From the NCBI GenBank assembly GCA_944392565.1, contig CALXWX010000001.1:313444-377443 (forward strand): a stretch of 64,000 bases of DNA, read 5' to 3'. The stretch comes from an uncultured Alphaproteobacteria bacterium. Lineage in GTDB: Bacteria > Pseudomonadota > Alphaproteobacteria > Rs-D84. The notes under the pieces are model-generated. The model did not search any database and was not told where the DNA came from. It saw only the letters and a list, made by a program, of their open reading frames with translations. Numbering within the stretch: the stretch's first letter is position 1; the number at the start of each line of letters is the position of its first letter. This document shows, one piece after another, positions 24,663-31,772 of this stretch. The position numbers were made by a program, and so were the translations under genes.

Positions 24663-25598
24663 ATGAAATTTAGAGAGATTTATCATTTAACTGTATCATT
24701 TGTTGTCGGAATGGTTGCCGGCGCTGGTATATTTTTGGATACAACGGTAAATAATGATGTTAAAAAAGATGAAAAAAAGCCGGTAAATACCGGTAAAATT
24801 ATACGCCCAAATATAAAATTACAATATGATACGGTCAGTGTTACGGACGAAATAATAGATAATTTTCCAATTATGTCGGCGGGTATTTTTAAACCATACA
24901 GTGGTCATGTTCATATATCTTATTTTACAACGGACAGTCGTCGCCCATTAACCCGGCGTTTTTGCAATCAAACAAATGATCAAATCAGATTGGTTCGACG
25001 GCACGAAATGGAACATGCGCGCAAAGCAAATTTAACAAAAAATACTGTGCATTTTTCACCAACTGTTCGTGCAGCGATTGCGGCACAAAATGAAATCATG
25101 GCGCCAGCATCTGAAATAATAGAGGCGCTGGATTACCATTATGAAACGGGTCATCCATATCCAACAAATAAAAGTTTTATTTTGTATGCAGACCGTGAAA
25201 TAACGGATTTAGCAATGCGTCAAAATTTATCGTGGCCGTTGGATTTTAATAATCCACAAATTGCAGATATTGTTATGAAATATGCTGCATTCAGATTTTT
25301 CAGTGAAATAAATCGTGGTTTATATAAAAAAACATTATCGCGTGCATTGCAAACAAATACCCGTGTGGCGCCGTACATAACAAATAATACATGCGATGAA
25401 TTGGCGCCATTTATGTTTTTCCCAGAAATTGGCATGTGGGCGCCACTGTGGCAATTTAAATCATTGCGTGGCGATGTTAATATTTGGCATGCGGCATCAT
25501 TTGCACAAAAACAACAATTATTAAATTCTGTTGATTCGATTATTAATACCGTTGCCGGCAAAAATCGATATTTTTTTATAAATATGAAAATACGCTAA
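24663..25598 (+). CDS. Membrane-anchored protein with HExxH zinc-protease motif
   Basis: I do not recognise the family of this 311-aa protein. A hydrophobic segment at about residues 9-26 anchors it with the bulk outside the cytoplasm. Residues 114-118 are HEMEH, a canonical HExxH metal site, inside a helix-like RRHEMEHARKAN. An acidic stretch at about residues 143-156 (EIMAPASEIIEALDY) could supply the third ligand. A zinc metallopeptidase is plausible but not proven. It is a lone gene between parA (divergent) and rsmG (convergent), flanked by two identical palindromes. Its CDS contains a minus-strand terminator at 24772-24794. Confidence 0.6.
   Translation: MKFREIYHLTVSFVVGMVAGAGIFLDTTVNNDVKKDEKKPVNTGKIIRPNIKLQYDTVSVTDEIIDNFPIMSAGIFKPYSGHVHISYFTTDSRRPLTRRFCNQTNDQIRLVRRHEMEHARKANLTKNTVHFSPTVRAAIAAQNEIMAPASEIIEALDYHYETGHPYPTNKSFILYADREITDLAMRQNLSWPLDFNNPQIADIVMKYAAFRFFSEINRGLYKKTLSRALQTNTRVAPYITNNTCDELAPFMFFPEIGMWAPLWQFKSLRGDVNIWHAASFAQKQQLLNSVDSIINTVAGKNRYFFINMKIR
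24772..24794 (-). terminator. Antisense terminator inside the HExxH gene
   Basis: Read on the minus strand, the stem ACCGGT/ACCGGC with loop ATTT is followed by T7. It matches the intergenic terminators of this genome and could stop transcripts running leftward from rsmG. Confidence 0.55.
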
Positions 25599-25617
25599 AA
25601 ACAAAAGAATATATTTT

Positions 25618-25631
25618 ATTTCATATGAAAT
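25618..25631. promoter_or_regulatory. Palindrome ATTTCATATGAAAT (copy 2)
   Basis: This is identical to the palindrome at 24602 and lies between the converging ends of the HExxH gene and rsmG. Confidence 0.4.
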
Positions 25632-26191
25632 TACCGGTCATTTTTAATAATTGTTATAAACCCATCGCCGGTCTTGGATGGGATTAATTTATATTCAAAT
25701 TTATATTTCTTTTTGGCTGTTTCGATTTCTGCCGGTATTTCCCGGCCTTTTAATAAAAACAGCCGGCATTTTGTTTTTGCGACATAGTCCATTATTTTAA
25801 TTAATGGTGCAAATGCGCGTGCGGTGAAAACAAAGTTCGTTTTATCGCGGGGCAGGGTGGTAATAAAATTTTCCAGCCGCCCATGATAAATTGTTAAATT
25901 ATCCAGATGCAGGCTTTCTTTAACCGTGTTTAAAAACGCGACCTTTTTGCCGATTGATTCAATTGCAATCACGCGCCAGCCCAATATTGCCAACACAACG
26001 CCGGGAAATCCCGCGCCGGTTCCCATATCAATTACGGTTGCATCTTTTGGCAGCACATCTGCCAATTGCGCAGAATCGGCAAAATGTCGTGTGTAAATGT
26101 CATCCAGTGTACTGGGTGCCACCAAATTAATTTTTTCAGACCATTCGCGCAACAATTGTGCATATAAATCAAATTTCGCTTTATTATTCAT
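25631..26191 (-). CDS. rsmG: 16S rRNA (guanine-N7)-methyltransferase RsmG
   Basis: RsmG methylates G527 of 16S rRNA using S-adenosylmethionine. The SAM motif VIDMGTGAGFPGVVLAI lies near residue 55. VIAIESIGKKVAFLNTV and the downstream TARAFAPL follow. At 186 aa it is slightly short (about 200-210 usual). Its 5' end faces the TPR gene at 26218 across a 26-bp gap, so the two promoters must overlap. Confidence 0.93.
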   Translation of the reverse strand: MNNKAKFDLYAQLLREWSEKINLVAPSTLDDIYTRHFADSAQLADVLPKDATVIDMGTGAGFPGVVLAILGWRVIAIESIGKKVAFLNTVKESLHLDNLTIYHGRLENFITTLPRDKTNFVFTARAFAPLIKIMDYVAKTKCRLFLLKGREIPAEIETAKKKYKFEYKLIPSKTGDGFITIIKNDR

Positions 26192-26217
26192 AAAGATTAT
26201 TGTAGCATAACTTTCAC

Positions 26218-27834
26218 ATGAGAAAAACAGAAACTTTATTTATCAGCATTGCTTTGATTGTCGTCATAATTGTGACGGGCGGTGCAATTTGGTATGCATG
26301 TCGTGATGATAATGCGTCGCGTAATTATCAATATCCGACCAGCCAGTTTGGTTCGTTCTTGGCGGCGCAACATGCGATATATGTTAATGATTTTGACAGT
26401 GCGTCAAAATTTGCGGCGCAATTAACAGACACTGATTATTCGACTGTTCAAACAACCAAATTTTTATCTGATTTTTTAAGTGGACGCATGCCGGACCAGG
26501 TTTTTATTCTGGAAGAAGAAAAGACCGCGGCGCCACGATTAATATATGATGCATATCTGGTTCAAAATAACAAGTGGGATGATTTATATAAACGCCATAA
26601 AAAAGATGAATCTGCATTGGCGGCGCCGTTGCGTATATGGGCATCTGTTGCCACAGAACGTGAAAAAGACGCATTAAAGTTTATTAAAACATTGCCGACA
26701 AATGCATCATGGCAAAACTTTGTCAGTGGTCAAATTTATGCAGAAACTGGTGATATTGACCAGGCGGCGAAATCTTTTGCTGATGTCAGCACAGATTTTT
26801 TAAATATAAATGATTATTTGTATTTAATGTCTTTTTATCGTGCGCATGACATGACAGAAAATGCCGAAAAATTGCATGATGAATTTACATCGCGTCCGGG
26901 CGGCATGTTTATGTTGGAATTTGAAAATATTCCGGATTGGTCGGTTTATTCTGGGATAAAAAATCAATTGGCATTCAGTTTGGTTCAGACTGTTTCACAC
27001 ACCCAGATTATGATGTATTCTGATTTGTCGATATTATTATTGCGCTTTGCACAGTTGACGGGCAATGAATACAGTCGTGATAATGATGCGATTAATTATT
27101 ACCTGGGGCAGTTCTTTTATAACAACACCGGTGATTATGCCAAATACTTTAATCAAATCGGTTCGGACAGTCCGTTTTATTCATTTGCGGCATTACGCAT
27201 GGCGGAAAAGAATGATGATATTGATGCCGTTAAAAATGTTGTTAAAAACAATCCATTATTTGTGCCGGCGGTTAATAAATTAATTGCATATAATATCCAG
27301 CACGGCAATCGCCGTGCGGCATTGCGGACGGTTAACATGGCGCTGGATGATGAAAATTTAAATGAAATTGGGCGTGCATTTTTCTTAAAGAGCAGGGCGC
27401 ACATTTATTACATGTTTGGTGATTATGACGATGCGCAGTCTGATTTACATGATGCGTCCAGTGTTTTGCCCCTGGATGGTGAAATATTGGCATTACAGGC
27501 GAAAATATGGGCGGCGCGTGGTCGTAATATCGAAGATGCGTATGATTACGCCATGACATTAATACGCCAAGATCCAACAGATATTATGGCATGGGATACA
27601 TTGGGTGTTGTGATTACTGTTCGCGAAGGGGCGGCGCCCGCACTGGATGTTATCGTGCGTGTTGCTGATGTCGCGGCATCGTGTTCATCATTGTTTGAAC
27701 ATTTGGGCGATTTATATGTTGCAATTGGGGACGATAAATTGGCGCGTGATGCGTATATGCGCGCGATTGATTTATCAGATGATGGATTGGTAATCGTCCC
27801 AGAATTACAAAAGAAATTAAGGAAATTAAAATGA
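26218..27834 (+). CDS. Membrane-anchored TPR-repeat protein
   Basis: Residues about 6-27 form an N-terminal membrane anchor. The rest is alpha-helical with TPR-like repeats, clearest near the C-terminus (AALRTVNMALDDENLNEIGRAFFLKSRAHIYY, then LGDLYVAIGDDKLARDAYMRAIDLS). Such proteins are usually scaffolds for periplasmic or envelope complexes, and the partner here is unknown. A TAGCAT -10-like box ends 9 nt before the ATG. gpsA overlaps its end by 4 nt, so they form one transcript. Confidence 0.75.
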   Translation: MRKTETLFISIALIVVIIVTGGAIWYACRDDNASRNYQYPTSQFGSFLAAQHAIYVNDFDSASKFAAQLTDTDYSTVQTTKFLSDFLSGRMPDQVFILEEEKTAAPRLIYDAYLVQNNKWDDLYKRHKKDESALAAPLRIWASVATEREKDALKFIKTLPTNASWQNFVSGQIYAETGDIDQAAKSFADVSTDFLNINDYLYLMSFYRAHDMTENAEKLHDEFTSRPGGMFMLEFENIPDWSVYSGIKNQLAFSLVQTVSHTQIMMYSDLSILLLRFAQLTGNEYSRDNDAINYYLGQFFYNNTGDYAKYFNQIGSDSPFYSFAALRMAEKNDDIDAVKNVVKNNPLFVPAVNKLIAYNIQHGNRRAALRTVNMALDDENLNEIGRAFFLKSRAHIYYMFGDYDDAQSDLHDASSVLPLDGEILALQAKIWAARGRNIEDAYDYAMTLIRQDPTDIMAWDTLGVVITVREGAAPALDVIVRVADVAASCSSLFEHLGDLYVAIGDDKLARDAYMRAIDLSDDGLVIVPELQKKLRKLK

Positions 27835-28697
27835 TTGTGGGTGTTATTGGTGCCGGCGCATGGGGAACAGCGCTGTCTGTTATAACCGCGCGCGGTGGCA
27901 CGGATGTTATATTATGGTCATATGATGGAAATTATAAAGCATTTGATGATATTGAAATGCCGAAAAACATTCAAATAACGCATGATATGTCGCGTATGGG
28001 TGATTGTGATGCATGGTTAATTGTGACCCCGGCGGCATATTTTCGTGAAACAGTGCGTATGGCACGGGAATATTATAACAATCAGCCAATAATTGTATGT
28101 ACCAAGGGCGCGGAACCCGCAACGGGTGATTTTATGTCGGAAATAATTGCGTCTGAATTACCGGATGTATCCGATTATGGTGTGTTATCTGGTCCCCAAT
28201 TCGCGGCAGAGGTTGCCCGCGGCGTCCCCACCGGATCTACATTGGCGGGATCGCCACGCGCGATTGAAATTGGTTCCCAGATTTTTAAATTACTGTATTT
28301 AAACCCCAGTGATGATGTAATCGGAACGGAAATGTGCGGGGTTGGTAAAAACGCGGTTGCATTAATATGCGGATATAATTCAATTGCGGCGTCCGGCGAA
28401 AACGAACGCGCAATGATATTTACACGCGCCTGGAACGAAGTGATGAATCTGGGGCTGGCATGCGGGGCAAAAATGCGTTCGTTTTTGGATTTGTGCGGAA
28501 TAGGGGACTTGTTTTTGTCGGCGACATCGGCAACCAGTCGTAATTTTGCCGGCGGCATGGCAATTGCGCGTGGTGAACAGCCCACTGGCACGGTTGAGGG
28601 GATATTCGCCCTGAACGGATTAATAAATCGTGCCACAGAAATGGGGATTGCGGTTCCGGTATTAACCCAAATGCGCCAGAAAATGGGTTTGGCATAA
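27831..28697 (+). CDS. gpsA: NAD(P)-dependent glycerol-3-phosphate dehydrogenase (short form)
   Basis: GpsA makes sn-glycerol 3-phosphate for phospholipid synthesis. The dinucleotide motif GAGAWGTAL (residues 7-15), the CTKGAEP motif, LSGPQFAAEVARG, the catalytic Lys in GVGKNAVALICG and SRNFAGGMAIARG are all present. At 288 aa it is about 40 residues shorter than usual, mainly by a short C-terminal domain. It overlaps the preceding TPR gene (ATGA). Confidence 0.93.
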   Translation: MIVGVIGAGAWGTALSVITARGGTDVILWSYDGNYKAFDDIEMPKNIQITHDMSRMGDCDAWLIVTPAAYFRETVRMAREYYNNQPIIVCTKGAEPATGDFMSEIIASELPDVSDYGVLSGPQFAAEVARGVPTGSTLAGSPRAIEIGSQIFKLLYLNPSDDVIGTEMCGVGKNAVALICGYNSIAASGENERAMIFTRAWNEVMNLGLACGAKMRSFLDLCGIGDLFLSATSATSRNFAGGMAIARGEQPTGTVEGIFALNGLINRATEMGIAVPVLTQMRQKMGLA

Positions 28698-28715
28698 ATA
28701 ACGCCAATATAATAA

Positions 28716-28743
28716 AGTCCCGCGTATCGCGGGATTTTTTTAT
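28716..28743. terminator. terminator after gpsA
   Basis: The stem TCCCGCG/CGCGGGA with loop TAT is followed by T7. gpsA converges here with the XRE gene. Confidence 0.8.
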
Positions 28744-28758
28744 TAATCATATCTGGTT

Positions 28759-29109
28759 TTATGCGCTGTGTGCCAACCGTTGAATCAGTTTTAAAATATA
28801 TCGCCGATCATCTGTCCCCAGTGCCAAAAATTGTTTTAACATTTTTCGCACTGCATCATCAATCAACAGACCATTATCAATTTCATTAAAGAATCGCGCA
28901 ACTGGAATCTGGAAAACATCGGCAATTTGATGCAACCGCGATGCCGATATACGATTTCCCGCGGATTCATATTTTTGCACTTGTTGAAAAGATACCCCCA
29001 GATGTGCGGCTAAATCATTTTGCGACATGCCAAATTTATTGCGCATTAAATTAATCATTTCACCAATGCAAATATCCATTTGTGATGGTACAAACTTTTT
29101 CCCCGCCAT
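28759..29109 (-). CDS. XRE-family transcriptional regulator
   Basis: The helix-turn-helix (MSQNDLAAHLGVSFQQVQKYESAGNRISASRLHQIADVF) is the form common in alphaproteobacterial XRE regulators of the SinR-like group. A C-terminal helical part (about residues 75-116) probably dimerises. I place the start at 29109 (MAGKKFVPS), with GGGGAC ahead of it; an in-frame start at 29145 lacks support. Its 116 aa are normal. It faces a highly structured region at 29137-29308, which may be its own leader or a divergent riboregulator. Confidence 0.88.
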   Translation of the reverse strand: MAGKKFVPSQMDICIGEMINLMRNKFGMSQNDLAAHLGVSFQQVQKYESAGNRISASRLHQIADVFQIPVARFFNEIDNGLLIDDAVRKMLKQFLALGTDDRRYILKLIQRLAHSA

Positions 29110-29136
29110 TTCAGTCCCCGTGTAATTTAAAACAAA

Positions 29137-29308
29137 GACCATCAAAAAACTTGATGGTCGGGGTGTTAAACAATCGCTCTAGTCGACCTGGTGGTTTTTG
29201 GAAAATCCTGTTGTATAACCACCAGCACCCCGACCATATTCGGGGAACCGCGATGCAAATATGCACCGCAAATTACTTTATGGTGCAATCTGCACCGACT
29301 AGAGGAGG
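29137..29308 (+). ncRNA. Five-way-junction structured RNA with competing stems
   Basis: Perfect pairings are P1 29177-29185/29296-29304 (9 bp), P2 29188-29196/29217-29225 (9 bp), P3 29228-29232/29241-29245, P4 29250-29257/29262-29269 (one mismatch) and P5 29282-29287/29291-29296. An outer hairpin P0 is 29137-29145/29151-29159. An alternative 12-bp stem PA (29154-29165/29226-29237) excludes P0 and P3. On the plus strand P1 overlaps AGGAGG of a 31-aa ORF. On the minus strand P0 is a terminator ahead of the XRE gene. I cannot fix the strand, and no known RNA family is recognised. Confidence 0.65.
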
Positions 29309-29315
29309 CTGTTTA

Positions 29316-29411
29316 ATGCCCCGAACCCTTTATAATCAGGTTCACCGCGTATTATATATTAATAATTTTATAAATGCCAGTGTTTTGGCATTATACCAAA
29401 CGCGCACATAA
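29316..29411 (+). CDS. 31-aa peptide behind the structured RNA
   Basis: A perfect AGGAGG (29303-29308) stands 7 nt before the ATG and a strong terminator follows the stop. The peptide is basic and polar (MPRTLYNQVHR...) without a membrane segment. Two bases of the ribosome binding site are inside stem P1 of the upstream RNA. The ORF is real only if the region is transcribed rightward. Confidence 0.4.
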   Translation: MPRTLYNQVHRVLYINNFINASVLALYQTRT

Positions 29412-29439
29412 AAAACGCCCCACGGGGCGTTTTTTTTAT
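29408..29439. terminator. bidirectional terminator
   Basis: The stem ACGCCCC/GGGGCGT flanked by A6 and T8 lies between the 31-aa ORF and the converging ABC permease gene. Confidence 0.85.
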
Positions 29440-30653
29440 TCATAACGCAGACTGTCAATTGGGTTCAGTTTTGCCGCCTTCATCGCGGGCATAACACCCG
29501 ATGCCAGACCCACAACAACCGCCACAGATACCGATACCACCACCGGCCATATACTGAACGGCACATCATATCCCATAACAAAACGCCCAATCCCCTGGGA
29601 CAGACCAACCCCGAATATCAACCCGACCATGGAACCAATGAAAGATATCAACAGTGCTTCGGACAAGAATTGAATAACGATATGCCGTTCGCGCGCGCCA
29701 ATGGCTTTGCGTATGCCGATTTCGCGTGTGCGTTCTGCAACTGATACCAGCATCATGTTCATAATCCCAATTGATCCCACCAACAGCGACACCGCCGCGA
29801 TTGCGATTAACAACATTGTCATATATCCGGTGACGGTATCCATCGCCTCCATCATTTGTTTCATGTCCATGATTTGGAAATCATCGGCCTCGTCATCTGC
29901 CAATTTATGCCGATCACGCAACAGGGCGGTTATTTGTTCAATTACCAACGCGTTATCTGCATTTTCATTTAATTTCAATGTCACGGTACTGACCGAATTT
30001 GGGAACCGACTGCCTTGCAGACGCTTTTTCAATGTGGTGATGGGAATTATAATCATGTCGTCTTGGCTGAACATCCCAGAATCACCGCGTTCGCGCGTCA
30101 TGCCAATAATGGTAAACGGCATATTTTGCACACGAATAATTTCACCAACCGGGTTTTCAGGCATTTGCAGTTCTTCGGCGGTTTGGGGACCAATAATTGC
30201 GTATGTTGACCCATTTCGTACCGCCGCCTGGTTAAAGAAAGTTCCGTATTCCATTTCCAGATTTTGCACCTGTTCATATCCGGGATACGCGCCCACCATT
30301 GATGTTGCCCAGTTTTGGTTGCCATAAATAACCTGGGCAGATGCGTTTTGTATCGGGCTGTATGCCGCGACATCGGGCAATTGACCGATAAATTCGGCAT
30401 CATCGATGGTCAGCGTTTGTCTGTTTCCTGTGCGTACACCCGCGCTTTGTGCCGCGCCGGCGCGTATGGTTATGGTATTCGTCCCCAGTGATGAAAACTG
30501 GTCGCTGACCTGTTTAGATACTGTTTCACCAACTGCAACCATAATAACGACCGCCATAACACCAATAATGATGCCCAAAACGGTTAAAAACGACCGAACT
30601 TTATTTCCACTGATTGACAGCCAAGATTCTTTCAAAATATCATTAAAAGTCAT
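29436..30653 (-). CDS. macB: MacB-like ABC transporter permease
   Basis: This permease has one N-terminal membrane helix (about residues 22-44), a periplasmic MacB core domain and an FtsX-type C-terminal domain with three helices. VAERTREIGIRKAIGA marks the FtsX coupling region. At 405 aa it is the permease part only; the ATPase is encoded separately just upstream. With MacA and TolC (18220-20722) it would complete a tripartite efflux pump, though the loci are 9 kb apart. Substrate is unknown. Confidence 0.88.
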   Translation of the reverse strand: MTFNDILKESWLSISGNKVRSFLTVLGIIIGVMAVVIMVAVGETVSKQVSDQFSSLGTNTITIRAGAAQSAGVRTGNRQTLTIDDAEFIGQLPDVAAYSPIQNASAQVIYGNQNWATSMVGAYPGYEQVQNLEMEYGTFFNQAAVRNGSTYAIIGPQTAEELQMPENPVGEIIRVQNMPFTIIGMTRERGDSGMFSQDDMIIIPITTLKKRLQGSRFPNSVSTVTLKLNENADNALVIEQITALLRDRHKLADDEADDFQIMDMKQMMEAMDTVTGYMTMLLIAIAAVSLLVGSIGIMNMMLVSVAERTREIGIRKAIGARERHIVIQFLSEALLISFIGSMVGLIFGVGLSQGIGRFVMGYDVPFSIWPVVVSVSVAVVVGLASGVMPAMKAAKLNPIDSLRYE

Positions 30654-30683
30654 ATTTTTTGCCTGTTTATTTTTATAAATATT

Positions 30684-31433
30684 TTATTTTTGTAATACGC
30701 GTTCATCGCGTGGCACGCGTCCATCGTATGTTATGCGTCCGTCATAGATATGGATTAATCGATTTGAATACTGTGCAATTTCAAATTCGTGGGTAATCAT
30801 AACGATTGTAATACCCATATCTTTATTTAATTGCTTTAAAAATGTTAAAATATCATTTCCCATTTTACTGTCCAGCGCGCCGGTTGGTTCATCCGCCAGA
30901 ATTAATTTTGGATCGCCCGCCAGTGCGCGTGCGATTGCCACACGCTGTTTCATACCGCCAGATAATTGGTTTGGTAAATATGTTTCGAATTTTTCCAATC
31001 CAACGCGTTTCAGCATCGCGCGCGCGCGATGCACGCGTTCATCCATGGGCAATCCACGATACATCAGCGGCAACATTACATTGTCCAATACGCTGCGTTT
31101 TGATAACAGATTAAATTGCTGGAACACAAATCCGATATATTCGTTTCTGATTACCGCCAATTCATCATCAGACAGGTTTGCAACATCATTTCCATACAGT
31201 TTATATGTTCCACTGGTTGGCGTATCCAATGCGCCAATAATATTCATGCATGTGGATTTGCCACTGCCTGATGGTCCCATGATGGATACAAATTCGCCCT
31301 GGTTAACATCAAATGTAATATCGAACAAGACCTGTTGTTCGCCACCCATTTCCAACGGGAAACTTTTACAGATTTTATTCATAGAAATAATTTTTACCGA
31401 TTTTGATTTTTCAGGGTGTTTTTTCATACGCAT
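30684..31433 (-). CDS. MacB-type ABC transporter ATPase
   Basis: This ATPase drives the downstream permease. Walker A GPSGSGKS (near residue 55), Q-loop FQQFNLL, signature LSGGMKQRVAIARAL and Walker B LILADEPTGALD are intact, as is the H-loop His in MITHE. The family is the MacB/LolD/FtsE group. Extra basic residues lie at the N-terminus. The permease gene follows after 30 nt. Confidence 0.92.
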   Translation of the reverse strand: MRMKKHPEKSKSVKIISMNKICKSFPLEMGGEQQVLFDITFDVNQGEFVSIMGPSGSGKSTCMNIIGALDTPTSGTYKLYGNDVANLSDDELAVIRNEYIGFVFQQFNLLSKRSVLDNVMLPLMYRGLPMDERVHRARAMLKRVGLEKFETYLPNQLSGGMKQRVAIARALAGDPKLILADEPTGALDSKMGNDILTFLKQLNKDMGITIVMITHEFEIAQYSNRLIHIYDGRITYDGRVPRDERVLQK

Positions 31434-31557
31434 TCTCTCTTAATTTTCGGTGCGCATTATATCACATATGCGATAAAAATTCATTTAAAAATTGTTTATT
31501 TTAATTGCGTTTTTGCGTTTTGTTGTGTATCGTTTGCGTAAAAGTAAAGGAACATAA

Positions 31558-31761
31558 ATGGACGAAAAAAAGTTATCATTCGAAGACGCGTACAAGCAAT
31601 TAACCGAACTGGTAAAAAAAATGGAATCCGGCGATTTACCATTGGCTGAATCTGTCGCGGCATATGAACAGGGAATAAAGTTAAAGGCATACTGTGAACA
31701 ATTGTTAAAAGAAGCCGAACTGAAAATCGAAACATTAAAAATTACCCCAGCACAAGCATAA
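31558..31761 (+). CDS. xseB: Exodeoxyribonuclease VII small subunit
   Basis: XseB joins XseA to degrade single-stranded DNA. The 67-aa protein shows LSFEDAYKQLTELVKKMESGDLPLAESVAAYEQG, the family core, and a helical tail. AAAGGAA precedes the ATG. mutS follows after 11 nt. Confidence 0.94.
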   Translation: MDEKKLSFEDAYKQLTELVKKMESGDLPLAESVAAYEQGIKLKAYCEQLLKEAELKIETLKITPAQA

Positions 31762-31772
31762 ATGGATTCATC

